From the NCBI GenBank assembly GCA_934320645.1, contig CAKRFP010000009.1, positions 12,411 to 76,410 of the forward strand: DNA of 64,000 bases. Reading direction: 5' to 3'. This DNA is from an uncultured Bariatricus sp. Its GTDB lineage: Bacteria; Bacillota; Clostridia; Lachnospirales; Lachnospiraceae. The notes under the pieces were generated by a model. It worked only from the letters and a program-made list of their open reading frames with translations, had not been told where the DNA came from and did no database searches. A program made the position numbers and the translations under genes. Shown one piece after another: positions 1-9,000 of the stretch (position 1 is the stretch's first letter; the number at the start of each line of letters is the position of its first letter).

Positions 1-637
1 AATCGGAAAAGAGGCAGCAGAAGTATTTGCCTGCCTGATGCGAGGTGAGACGATTGAGGAAACACACATCCTGCTTGTTGCGCCGAAATGTCTTCAGAAC
101 AAAGTCCTTGATATGATCGATGAAGAAATCTGTCATGCTAAGAATGGGGAAGACGCTTATGTCGGAATCAAGATCAATTCACTGACTGATAAAGTGATTA
201 TTGAGAAGCTTGTGGAAGCATCTCAGGCGGGTGTGAAGATTGAAATGATCGTCCGTGGAATCTGCTGTATGATTCCAGGAATCAAAGGATATACAGAAAA
301 TATTAAAGTAATCAGCATTGTCGGAAGATTTCTGGAGCATTCCCGCATTTATCGTTTCGGAACGCCGGACAGAGAAAAAGTGTATATTGCATCGGCTGAT
401 TATATGACAAGAAATACGCTTCGTCGTGTAGAGGTTGCTGCTCCGGTTCTGGATGACAAGCTGCGTGAAAGACTGGACTGGATGTTTGATACCATGATGA
501 AGGATGACGAAAAAGGAAAAGAGCTGACTGCAGATGGCGATTATGTAGATCGTGATATCAATAATGAAGATAAGTTGGATTCACAGGAATTGTTCTATGA
601 GACGGCATATAAAAATGCGGAAAAGAAGAATGTTTAA
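1..637 (+). CDS. ppk1: Polyphosphate kinase 1, C-terminal part (partial)
   Basis: The reading frame is already open at base 2, so the gene starts before the window; about 211 residues are visible. They match the C-terminal domains of PPK1, which polymerises the gamma-phosphate of ATP into polyphosphate. The block FLEHSRIYRFG carries the second HKD-type histidine and arginine, which bind phosphate in this phospholipase-D-like fold, followed by the family-typical YIASADYMTRNTLRRVE. The protein ends in a charged tail of about 40 residues (DGDYVDRDINNEDKLDSQE region), a little longer than the core domain. It is followed by about 100 bp and then a tRNA gene. The identification is firm; the catalytic N-terminal part is outside the view. 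Confidence 0.92.
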   Translation, partial: IGKEAAEVFACLMRGETIEETHILLVAPKCLQNKVLDMIDEEICHAKNGEDAYVGIKINSLTDKVIIEKLVEASQAGVKIEMIVRGICCMIPGIKGYTENIKVISIVGRFLEHSRIYRFGTPDREKVYIASADYMTRNTLRRVEVAAPVLDDKLRERLDWMFDTMMKDDEKGKELTADGDYVDRDINNEDKLDSQELFYETAYKNAEKKNV

Positions 638-742
638 TTAACGTATTGTTTTATAACGAATACGGATCTGTTATAAAATCAGCAGATACAGTTGACAAAG
701 ATGGACGTTTGTGATATTTTAATTAAGTCGCAAACGTCATAT

Positions 743-815
743 GGGGGATTAGCTCAGTTGGGAGAGCGCCTGCCTTGCAAGCAGGAGGTCACGAGTTCGA
801 ATCTCGTATTCTCCA
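743..815 (+). tRNA. tRNA-Ala (anticodon UGC)
   Basis: A full cloverleaf can be drawn. The acceptor stem pairs GGGGGAT (743-749) with ATTCTCC (808-814), with two G-U pairs. The D arm is GCTC/GAGC, the anticodon arm CCTGC-CTTGCAA-GCAGG reads TGC, and the T arm is ACGAG-TTCGAAT-CTCGT. The discriminator base is A. The 3' CCA is not encoded (the next bases are CTT), so it would be added after transcription. UGC decodes alanine codons. Confidence 0.97.
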
Positions 816-863
816 CTTTAGTGTATAGTGTAGTAGTATTGCTATTGCACTATTTTTGTGTAT

Positions 864-892
864 TTGACAAATTTATATATGTGCTTTATAAT
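864..892 (+). promoter_or_regulatory. Promoter for a putative antitoxin antisense RNA
   Basis: TTGACA (864-869), 17-nt spacer, TATAAT (887-892): a perfect vegetative consensus with no open reading frame behind it. Transcription would begin near 899 and run into the hairpin at 959-1002, giving an RNA of roughly 100 nt. That RNA would overlap the 3' end of the toxin transcript made from the other strand. Confidence 0.75.
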
Positions 893-898
893 ACACTT

Positions 899-1003
899 AA
901 CAGGAAAGTCGGAAGGTAACCGCAATTTACCCACTCCGGCGAAAATAATCTAGTTTAGAAAGTAGTCGTCAACTCGCCAAAAGTTTAGGACGGCTACTTT
1001 TTA
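899..1003 (+). ncRNA. Putative antisense antitoxin RNA
   Basis: Defined by the consensus promoter at 864-892 and the hairpin terminator at 959-1002; no coding potential. It runs antisense to the last codons and 3' end of the toxin message. This matches the layout of TxpA/RatA and similar type I systems, where the antitoxin overlaps the toxin 3' end. The boundaries are inferred. Confidence 0.6.
958..1002. terminator. Bidirectional terminator between toxin and antitoxin RNA
   Basis: AAAGTAGTCGTC (959-970) pairs with GACGGCTACTTT (989-1000), with one G-U pair and a run of T on the + side; A-rich sequence flanks the other arm. The toxin stop codon lies inside the right arm. It can end transcripts from both directions. 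Confidence 0.7.
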
Positions 1004-1077
1004 TGTGTATAATTAAGTATTGCAACAATAAGTACCGCAACGGATACGATGAGTTGTAATTCTTCATATGTACTCAT
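994..1077 (-). CDS. 27-residue holin-like toxin (type I toxin family)
   Basis: The peptide starts MSTYEELQLIVSVAV and ends NYTHKK: a short polar N-terminus, one hydrophobic membrane helix (about residues 8-22) and a basic tail. This is the pattern of the putative holin-like toxin family (Hol_Tox; TxpA/BsrG-like peptides of Bacillota), which typically starts MSTYEAL. The start at 1077 is chosen over a longer upstream frame because GGAGG sits about 9 bases before it and the upstream residues have no family resemblance. A minus-strand promoter at 1141-1170 leaves a 5' leader of about 55-60 nt. The peptide presumably inserts in the cell membrane and is kept off by the antisense RNA. The family call rests on pattern recognition; toxicity is an inference. 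Confidence 0.78.
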   Translation of the reverse strand: MSTYEELQLIVSVAVLIVAILNYTHKK

Positions 1078-1140
1078 TAGCACCACCTCCGACAGGCTCG
1101 GAGCGGGTGCAGCACGTCCCCCGACTTCCCGGTTAAATGT

Positions 1141-1170
1141 ATTATGTTGATAAATATTATCATTTTTCAA
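1141..1170 (-). promoter_or_regulatory. Promoter of the holin-like toxin
   Basis: On the minus strand TTGAAA (1170-1165), an 18-nt spacer and CATAAT (1146-1141). It is weaker than the opposing antitoxin promoter, as expected for a toxin kept in excess antitoxin. Confidence 0.5.
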
Positions 1171-1257
1171 CTGCGCAGTAAAGCAAAATATAAAAAAGTT
1201 ATAACTGAAAAAGGTAATTAAAAATGCAGTTCGTGAAGAATTTTCAACCATTTATGC

Positions 1258-1285
1258 AAGCAGGCTTTTACAGCCTGCTTTCTGT
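1258..1285 (+). terminator. Short hairpin before the first GH3 gene
   Basis: AAGCAGGC and GCCTGCTT form an 8-bp stem with a 7-nt loop, followed by a broken T run (TTTCTGT). It could insulate the GH3 gene from readthrough, but the tail is poor. Confidence 0.4.
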
Positions 1286-1343
1286 GTTATGCTATTTTTA
1301 GCAGGAAAAGAAACAGAGATAGAATAAATAAGGTGGTTTCAAA

Positions 1344-3740
1344 ATGAAAATGAAGTATGAGAATATCATAAAACAAATGACATTAGCTGAAAAAGCACAG
1401 ATGATGTCAGGTAAAAATACATGGGAGACGGTAGATTTTGAAAAATATGGAATTCCATCGATGACAATGTCAGACGGGCCTCACGGGGTGAGAAGGCAGG
1501 CAGGAGCAGGGGATCATCTTGGATTAAACGCCAGCCTTCCGGCGACCTGTTTCCCGACGGCAGCAGGCGTTGCAAACAGCTGGGATGAGGCACTTGGAGA
1601 AGAAATCGGAGAGGCACTTGCGGAAGAAGCAGTTACCATGGGAGTCAATGTGATCCTTGGACCGGGACTCAATATCAAAAGAAGTCCGCTGTGCGGAAGA
1701 AACTTTGAATATTTTTCAGAGGATCCGTATCACGCAGGAAAGATGGCAGCAGCCTATGTGCGTGGAATCCAGAGTAAAGGAATCGCCGCATGTCCGAAGC
1801 ACTTTGCAGCAAACAGCCAGGAGCTTCGCCGCATGGCGAATAATTCTGTAGTTGATGAAAGAACGTTCCGTGAAATCTATACCACCGGATTTGAGATTGC
1901 AGTCAAAGAAGGAAAATCAAAATCGATCATGTCTTCTTATAATGAAGTGAATGGTATTTATGCAAATGAAAACAGCCATATGCTACAGGAAATCCTTGTG
2001 GATGAATGGGGATTTGATGGCTTTGTAGTTTCTGACTGGGGTGGAAGCAACGATCATGCGCTGGGTGTAAAGAACGGAAGCCATCTGGAAATGCCGGGAA
2101 CCGGAAAATCCGGTATGCGTGATATTATCCGTGCAGTGGAGAACGGAGATCTGGAAGAGTCCGTACTGGATCAGAGACTGGATGAGCTGTTAAATGTGAT
2201 CTTCGCAACCCATCAGGCAACCGAGGATGCAAAAGGAAAGCAGTTTGATGTAGAAGCACATCATAAACTTGCAAGAAAAGCAGCGGAAGAGAGTATCGTT
2301 CTTCTGAAAAATGAAGATCAGATCCTTCCGTTAAAACCGGGAGTCAAGGTCGCTGTGATCGGAGATTTTGCAAAGACACCAAGATATCAGGGAGCAGGTT
2401 CTTCCCTTGTGAATCCGACCAAACAGCCGGAGGCGATCATGGACGTGATCGGTGAGAGCGGCGTGGATGTCATTGCTTACGAGCAGGGGTATATCCGTAA
2501 TAGGAAACCGAATAAAAAGCTGATGAAAGCAGCAATTGAAGCGGCAAGAAAGGCAGATGTGGTTATCTTCTTCGGTGGATTGGATGAGATCAGTGAATCG
2601 GAAGGACTTGACCGTACCCATATGGATATGCCATATGCGCAGGACACGCTTCTGGATGAAATAACGACGGTCAATTCTAATGTAATTGTTGTTCTTTCCG
2701 CAGGATCTGCAATTGAAATGCCATGGTACTCATATGTAAAAGGAATCGTACATGGATATCTGGGTGGACAGGCAGGCGCCTCTGCGATGATGAATGTGCT
2801 GACAGGTAAGGTCAATCCGTCCGGAAAGCTGAATGAGACTTATCCGCTTCATTACAAAGATACGCCGGCATATGCTTATTATCCGAGCAAGGAACGGAGC
2901 AGTGAATACAGAGAATCCCTTTATGTGGGATACCGTTATTATACAACGGTTGGAAAAATGACACGGTTCCCATTTGGATTTGGACTCAGCTACACGAATT
3001 TTGAGTATAAGGATCTGAAGGTATCTTCCGAAGGCGTGAAATTTATTGTTAAGAATACAGGAAATGTAGCAGGAACTGAGATCACACAGCTTTATGTAGG
3101 AAAGCAATCCGATACCATTTTCCGTCCGGCCCGCGAGCTGAAAGGGTTCAAGCGAGTGGAACTGGAACCGGGAGAGGAAAAAGAAGTCCGGATTTTATTT
3201 GATGATAAGAGCTTCCGGTTCTATGATACCAGAACGGACAGTTGGGAAATTGAATCCGGAACCTATCAGATTATGATCGGTGAGAACGCAGAACATATGC
3301 TTCTGGAAGATACTTTGGATGTAGTGGGAACCGTAGAAAATGGTCGCTACAAAAAAGAAGAAATACCGGAATATTTCAGTGGACAGATCAAAGACATTTC
3401 GGATGAAGAATTTACCCGTCTTTACGGAAGAGAGCTTCCGGATGGAAGCTGGAGCGGCGAGATCCGGATGAACGATGCTGTGTGCCAGCTGTATTATGGA
3501 AAAGGGATTTTTGGAAAGCTGTTCTATGGTGTACTGAGAATCCTGCTGAAGATCAGCGAATGGCAGGGTAAACCAAACTTAAATGTACTGTTTAACTATA
3601 ATATGCCGATCCGTGGATACGCAAAGATGACCGGTGGATTTGTGACGATGGAAATGGCAGAAGCGTTGACCGAAATGGCGAACGGACACCGGATTAAGGG
3701 AACAGGGCATCTGATTCGGGCAGCAGTAAAGCGAGACTAA
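1344..3740 (+). CDS. Glycoside hydrolase family 3 beta-glucosidase-type enzyme
   Basis: 798 residues in the classical GH3 order: an (alpha/beta)8-barrel domain (about 5-300), an alpha/beta-sandwich domain (about 315-540) and a fibronectin-III-like domain (about 555-660), then a C-terminal extension of about 120 residues. The catalytic nucleophile is Asp231 in GFVVSDWGGS; the Lys-His pair of the sugar-binding site is CPKHFAANSQE (152-153); the sandwich has the EESIVLLKNE entry motif. No signal peptide is visible, so it probably acts in the cytoplasm on imported beta-linked oligosaccharides, removing terminal glucose or related sugars. AGGTGG lies just before the ATG. It stands directly before an AgrA/AgrC-like regulator pair and a second, membrane-bound GH3. 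The exact substrate cannot be told from sequence. Confidence 0.93.
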   Translation: MKMKYENIIKQMTLAEKAQMMSGKNTWETVDFEKYGIPSMTMSDGPHGVRRQAGAGDHLGLNASLPATCFPTAAGVANSWDEALGEEIGEALAEEAVTMGVNVILGPGLNIKRSPLCGRNFEYFSEDPYHAGKMAAAYVRGIQSKGIAACPKHFAANSQELRRMANNSVVDERTFREIYTTGFEIAVKEGKSKSIMSSYNEVNGIYANENSHMLQEILVDEWGFDGFVVSDWGGSNDHALGVKNGSHLEMPGTGKSGMRDIIRAVENGDLEESVLDQRLDELLNVIFATHQATEDAKGKQFDVEAHHKLARKAAEESIVLLKNEDQILPLKPGVKVAVIGDFAKTPRYQGAGSSLVNPTKQPEAIMDVIGESGVDVIAYEQGYIRNRKPNKKLMKAAIEAARKADVVIFFGGLDEISESEGLDRTHMDMPYAQDTLLDEITTVNSNVIVVLSAGSAIEMPWYSYVKGIVHGYLGGQAGASAMMNVLTGKVNPSGKLNETYPLHYKDTPAYAYYPSKERSSEYRESLYVGYRYYTTVGKMTRFPFGFGLSYTNFEYKDLKVSSEGVKFIVKNTGNVAGTEITQLYVGKQSDTIFRPARELKGFKRVELEPGEEKEVRILFDDKSFRFYDTRTDSWEIESGTYQIMIGENAEHMLLEDTLDVVGTVENGRYKKEEIPEYFSGQIKDISDEEFTRLYGRELPDGSWSGEIRMNDAVCQLYYGKGIFGKLFYGVLRILLKISEWQGKPNLNVLFNYNMPIRGYAKMTGGFVTMEMAEALTEMANGHRIKGTGHLIRAAVKRD

Positions 3741-3762
3741 AAGAAAAAAGTAGAAATAGACA

Positions 3763-3804
3763 GGGACTTGTACTAAAATAATTTTAAGTGCAAGTCCCCC
3801 TTTG
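3763..3804 (+). terminator. Terminator-like hairpin after GH3
   Basis: GGGACTTGTACT pairs with AGTGCAAGTCCC around an A/T-rich loop; followed by CCTTT only, so termination may be incomplete and allow readthrough to the regulator genes. Confidence 0.5.
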
Positions 3805-3836
3805 GCGTATTTAATGGGAAAGGAGAAGGGAAACCA

Positions 3837-4547
3837 ATGATAAAGATTGCAATCGTAGAAGATGAAGCACTGTATGCGCAGCAGTTACAGGGTTTTCTGC
3901 ATCAGTATGAAAAAGAGAACGGAGAATTGTTTGATATTACAGTTTACACTGACGGAGACCAGATCGTGCACAAATATCAGTCGCAGTATGATTTGATCCT
4001 GATGGATGTGGAAATGAAATTCATGGATGGAATGTCTGCGGCAGAAGAAATCCGCAAGATGGATACCGAGGTTGTGATCATTTTTATCACCAACATGGCA
4101 CAGTATGCAATCCGAGGATATGCAGTGGATGCGCTGGATTACGTGCTGAAGCCGGTTTCTTATTTTGCTTTTTCCCAGCGACTGAACCGGGCAATCGGAC
4201 GTATGAAAAAGAGAGAACAGAAAGTGATCATGGTGAATATCAAAGGCGGTGCCGTGCGCGTCAATATCGCTAATATTTACTATATCGAAAGTCAGGGACA
4301 TACTCTGATCTTGCATACGATCCTGGGAGATTATGAGACCAGCGGAACGATGAAGGAAATGGAAGAAAAACTGAAGGGGATGAATTTCTGCCGTGGAAAT
4401 AAAGGCTATCTGATCAACCTGCAGCATGTGGACGGGATCCAGGATGGATGTGCGACGGTAAAAGGGGAACAGCTGGTGCTGAGCCGTGCCCGGAAAAAAG
4501 AATTTATGGAAGAACTGACAAAATACTGGGGAGAGGTTGTAAAATGA
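3837..4547 (+). CDS. LytTR-family response regulator (AgrA-like)
   Basis: 236 residues: a receiver domain (1-120) with the acidic pocket IVEDE at the start and phospho-acceptor Asp57 in LILMDVEM, then a LytTR DNA-binding domain (about 130-232) with IANIYYIESQGHTLILHT. It would be phosphorylated by the downstream kinase and bind promoter direct repeats. GGAGAAGGGAAACC precedes the ATG. Its stop overlaps the kinase start as ATGA, indicating translational coupling. Related pairs control quorum, bacteriocin or cell-surface genes; the position between two GH3 genes suggests, but does not show, that it regulates carbohydrate use. Confidence 0.92.
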   Translation: MIKIAIVEDEALYAQQLQGFLHQYEKENGELFDITVYTDGDQIVHKYQSQYDLILMDVEMKFMDGMSAAEEIRKMDTEVVIIFITNMAQYAIRGYAVDALDYVLKPVSYFAFSQRLNRAIGRMKKREQKVIMVNIKGGAVRVNIANIYYIESQGHTLILHTILGDYETSGTMKEMEEKLKGMNFCRGNKGYLINLQHVDGIQDGCATVKGEQLVLSRARKKEFMEELTKYWGEVVK

Positions 4548-5869
4548 TGGATCATATTATGCCGGATATTCCACGGTTTTATACGGCACTGGCTGAGTGG
4601 ATGGCGTGTATGCTTTTTATTCTGCCACTGAAAAAAAGAATGGATAGGCAAAAGACGATTCTGCTGATGACAGGGGCACTGGCAGTTCAGAGTGTGTTCC
4701 TTGTAGTGACGGGCGATCTGGCGATTTATTTCTGGATTCCGTGTATGGTCATTGCGGTAATTTTGATGATTGGATTTATTTACGGATGCTGTGATGTGAG
4801 TAGGACAGATGCAGTTTATTTTGGAATGATCGCATTTGTAGTGGCAGAATTTCTGGCATCAGTGGAATGGCAGGTAGTATGTTTCTTCTGGAACGGACAG
4901 ATGCCGGCAATTTGGATTCGGGCTCTGCTTCTTATCGGGATTTATGGATGTATTGCGTTCGTATTGCTGAAAATTTTACATACGCATTTGCCAAAAGACG
5001 GGAAAATGAATATCAGTCCAAAAGAATTATTTTCCGCATTACTGATTGCGGTTGCGGTATTTGCGGTAAGCAATTTAAGTTTCCTGACAAGCAATACACC
5101 ATTTTCCGGGACGTATTCCTTTGAGATTGGAAATATCCGGACCTTAGTAGATGTGGGTGGAATTGCAATTTTATACGCACATCTGATCCAGTGCGGTGAA
5201 CTGCGTGTGAAAAAGGAACTGGAAGCCGTGCAGAATGTCCTTCAGAACCAGTATGTGCAATACAAGCAGTCGAGAGAAAGTATCGACCTGATCAATTACA
5301 AATATCATGACCTGAAGCATCAGATCGCGGTGCTAAGAAGTGAGGAAGATCCGAAGAAGCGGGAGGAGTTCCTGAATCGGATGGAAGAGGAAATCCGCCA
5401 GTATGAAGCGCAGAACAAGACCGGAAATAAAGTATTGGATACGGTACTTACGACCAAAAGCCTGTACTGTAACAAGCATGGAATCACATTTACCTGCGTG
5501 GCAGACGGAACACTTCTGGATTTTATGGATGTCATGGACATCTGCAGCATTTTCGGGAATGCACTTGACAATGCGATCGAGTGCGAAATGAAGATCACGG
5601 AAAAGGAGAAACGCCTGATTCATGTGACGGTATCAAGGCAGAAAAGTTTTCTGATTCTTCGGTTTGAGAATTATTATGAAGAGAAATTGCAGTATAAAGA
5701 AGGTTCGCTGATCACAACCAAAAAAGAAAAATCATCTCATGGATATGGACTGAAGAGTATTAAGTATACGGTCAATAAATATGAAGGTGCGGTCAGTATT
5801 GATACGAAGGATCATTGGTTTGACCTAAAAATTCTGATTCCGATGAAAGAAAATAAAAAAAAGAATTAA
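4544..5869 (+). CDS. GHKL-type sensor histidine kinase (AgrC-like)
   Basis: 441 residues. The start at 4544 overlaps the regulator stop (ATGA); a longer upstream frame lies entirely inside the regulator gene and is rejected. The N-terminal half has about six membrane helices (residues 15-220), then a coiled linker and the catalytic part with the H-box YKYHDLKHQI, the N-box FGNALDNAIE and the G-box SHGYGLKSIKY typical of the AgrC/HPK10 class. These kinases normally sense peptides or other small ligands through the membrane domain. No precursor peptide gene of the AgrD type is visible beside it, so the signal is unknown. Confidence 0.9.
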   Translation: MMDHIMPDIPRFYTALAEWMACMLFILPLKKRMDRQKTILLMTGALAVQSVFLVVTGDLAIYFWIPCMVIAVILMIGFIYGCCDVSRTDAVYFGMIAFVVAEFLASVEWQVVCFFWNGQMPAIWIRALLLIGIYGCIAFVLLKILHTHLPKDGKMNISPKELFSALLIAVAVFAVSNLSFLTSNTPFSGTYSFEIGNIRTLVDVGGIAILYAHLIQCGELRVKKELEAVQNVLQNQYVQYKQSRESIDLINYKYHDLKHQIAVLRSEEDPKKREEFLNRMEEEIRQYEAQNKTGNKVLDTVLTTKSLYCNKHGITFTCVADGTLLDFMDVMDICSIFGNALDNAIECEMKITEKEKRLIHVTVSRQKSFLILRFENYYEEKLQYKEGSLITTKKEKSSHGYGLKSIKYTVNKYEGAVSIDTKDHWFDLKILIPMKENKKKN

Positions 5870-5885
5870 AAAAGGTTTTGTAAAA

Positions 5886-5933
5886 AAGCGTCATGGTTAT
5901 GTGAAAATGCATAAAAACATGACGCTTATTTTG
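5886..5933 (+). terminator. Terminator after the two-component system
   Basis: AAGCGTCATG (5886-5895) pairs perfectly with CATGACGCTT (5918-5927), followed by ATTTTG. It separates the regulator operon from the second GH3 gene. Confidence 0.65.
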
Positions 5934-6056
5934 TGGAAAAGTTATAGCACAGAAACCGTTTGTGCGGAAAAAGTGCAGATTATGCAGATTTTTACCAGGG
6001 GAGAAATGATGTGATAGGATAGGAACATAAGATAAATAAAACGGAGGAAAGAGGTT

Positions 6057-9000
6057 ATGAAAACGAAAGAAGAAAGAAAACAGCGAAAAGCGGAAAGAAA
6101 AAGAAAACCGCATTTTGTAAGACATTCTTTTGGGATGGCATTTGGAGTGATTTTCCTGGGAGCAGCTATTGTAATTCCACAGATTACAATGCCTTTTAAT
6201 GGAATGCTCCAGGGATTTATGGGTGATATGGATATTGATATTACAGAAAAAAAGACGCAGGATATCTTAAATCAAGGGAAAGATTTGTCTATGGATATCG
6301 AACGGGAAGGAGCAGTACTTCTGAAAAATGAAAATGAAACATTGCCATTAGCGAAAGATGTAAACAAGGTCAATGTATTTGGCTGGGCTTCTACACAGTG
6401 GCTTGGAGGTGGCTCTGGCTCTGGCCAGATTATAAGTACTGATGAAACAATTCTTACAGCACTTAAAAATTATGGAATTGAATATAATGAAGAACTGGAA
6501 AAAATGTATCAGGATTTCTGTGGTGAAAGAGAGTACAAAAATGCACTGATAAGCTGGCCGAAAGATTTCAGCCGTCTATATGAGCCGGATATCAATGATG
6601 GAGAATCCTATACAGAAGAATTATTGCAAAATGCAAAGGATTATTCAGATACAGCAATTGTTGTAATTGGTCGCCCGACTGGTGAGAGTAATGATAATCC
6701 GCAGAAGCAGTATAAGATCAATAAAAAGGATGGAGAAGTTGTTGTAGACGATACCAGAACTTCTTTAGATTTATCAACGGAAGAAGAAGCATTACTTACT
6801 TATGCAGGAGCGAATTTTGAACATGTGATCGTTGTGTTAAATACCGGAAATGTAATGACGCTTGGACAGATTGAAACGATTGATGGAATTGATGCATGCC
6901 TGCTCGCCGGATATACAGGACAGTATGCAGCGAGTGTACTGCCGGAAATCCTGTGGGGAGATGTAAACCCGAGTGGACATACAGCGGATACATGGGCTTA
7001 TGATTTTAATACAGCAGCCAGTTATGCAAATGCTGGGGAAAATGGTGTAGGAAGTTATTCTAATGGAAAAGGACTTTATCCGTATAATGGAACCAGTAAT
7101 GGTAACCTTGGAGAAGAATTTCAGTATGATCAGGTATCCTATGAAGATTATGCGGAAGGAATTTATGTTGGATACAAATGGTATGAAACTGCAGATGCAG
7201 AAGGCTATTGGAACCAAGTAGAGAATGATCATGGAAAAGGATACGAAGGGGTTGTACAGTATCCGTTTGGATATGGTCTTTCTTATACAACTTTTGACTG
7301 GGAGCTGAAAGATCACAGTGTAGAGATAGCTAAAGATGGATCAGTATCGGCTACAGTAAAAGTGACAAATACAGGAGATAAAGCAGGAAAAGATGTTGTA
7401 GAATTCTATTATACAGCTCCATATGAGAAGGGCGGAATCGAAAAAAGCGCGGTAGAGCTTGGTGATTATGCAAAAACAAAATTACTTGGACCGGGAGAAT
7501 CAGAAGAAGTTGTTGTAACTGTATCAGCAGAGGATATGGCAAGTTATGATGCTTATGATAATAATAAGAATGGTTTTGCGGGGTATGAGCTGGATGAGGG
7601 TACCTATACTTTTTCTATCAGAACAGATTCCCATACTGTAAAAAATCAGTTTAATATTGATCTTAAGGATAACATTCAATATCAGGAAGACGGAACAACC
7701 GGAAATACGGTATCGAATAAATTTACCGGTGCAGACGCAGTAGACGGAGTCAGTCTGGATGGTTCGGAAAGTGAATCAGGAATTATATATTTAACACGTT
7801 CGGATTTTGCAGGAACATATCCAAAAGAAAATATCAAAACAAGGGAAATGGCAGAAAATGTCAAAAAACTGAATCTGTATACCGATGAGATGGCAAATGA
7901 CTGGATCGATGAAAATGATGAGCCGATCACAACAGGTGCAAAGAATAATCTGAAGGTAGAAGAAAACGGTAAGCTTACAGAACTTGGAATAGAACTTGGA
8001 TCTGATTATGATGATCCAAAGTGGGAAGATGTATTGGATCAGTTGACAATCAAAGAAATGCAGACAGCTGTAAATTATGCATATGTAAATACAGGGGCAT
8101 TTGAAAGTGTTGGAAAGCCAATTGCGTTGGATTTTGACGGACCGAACCAGGTTGGATCGTTTACACAGGGAATGAATGCATCAGGAACTGGTTTCGCAAA
8201 TGCAACAGTACTGGCACAGACATGGAATAAAGATCTGGCATTTAATCAGGGCTTACAGATGGGACAGGAAGGAGCAGCCTTTGGATATGATGGTTTATAT
8301 GGTCCATCCGTTAATATCCATCGTTCTCTACTTAATGGTAGAAACTATGAATATTTTTCAGAGGATTCAATACTTTCTGGCTTGATGTCCGGAAATGAAG
8401 TAAAAGGTGTTATGAGTGCAGGTATGTATGTGTATATAAAACACTTTATCTGTAATGATGGAGAGTCCGGAATTTACCGTGATTCTGTATATCTGTGGAT
8501 GCCAGAGCAGGCATTACGTGAGGTTTATCTGAAGCCATTCAGAATCCTGGTTGAAGATTATGGCGCAACCGGACTTATGACTTCTTATAATCGTATCGGA
8601 GCTGTATGGGCTGGCGGAAGTGAAGCACTTTTGACTGGAATTCTTCGTGATGAATGGGGATTCAAAGGAACGGTTGTCACAGATTTTTCTGACCATGCAG
8701 AATATATGAACGGTGGACAGATGCTTCGTGCAGGTGGAGATATCTGGATGAATATGATGAGTCCGATCAATGGAGAAACAGAGTCGGCTTCTTATCAGAA
8801 AGCACTTCGTGAAACGGCAAAACATATTATCTATACTTATTTGAATGCTCGTGTGACAAACATGAATTATGCAGAAAAAACAGGAAATACGGATATATTA
8901 AGACCGACGATTACAAAGCAGACGAATCTGGTTCAGAAGATCGTAAAGGTACTTTATGTTCTGGCTGCTGTTTTAATTCTCTGGATGGCTTATGCTCTTT

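Larger units (their letters stand above)
887..1145. repeat. Imperfect inverted repeat pairing the two promoter/leader regions of the toxin-antitoxin locus
   Basis: Bases 887-915 on the + strand (TATAATACACTTAACAGG then AAAGTCGGAAGG) closely match the reverse complement of about 1117-1146 (CATAATACATTTAACCGG then GAAGTCGGGGG). Only a few positions differ over about 30 bases. In each copy the repeat spans the -10 box and the first transcribed bases, so the toxin mRNA and the antisense RNA start with nearly the same sequence and converge on each other. Confidence 0.7.

Noticed and set aside
692..919. Open frame of 75 codons across the tRNA-Ala gene
   Set aside because: It translates the tRNA and the antitoxin promoter; no ribosome site and no protein-like composition.
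1078..1251. Upstream extension of the toxin reading frame on the minus strand
   Set aside because: The frame is open, but the ribosome site and family start (MSTYE) are at 1077 and the likely transcript begins near 1130.
4448..4543. Longer start for the histidine kinase
   Set aside because: It lies inside the regulator gene; the ATGA overlap at 4544 is the usual coupling.
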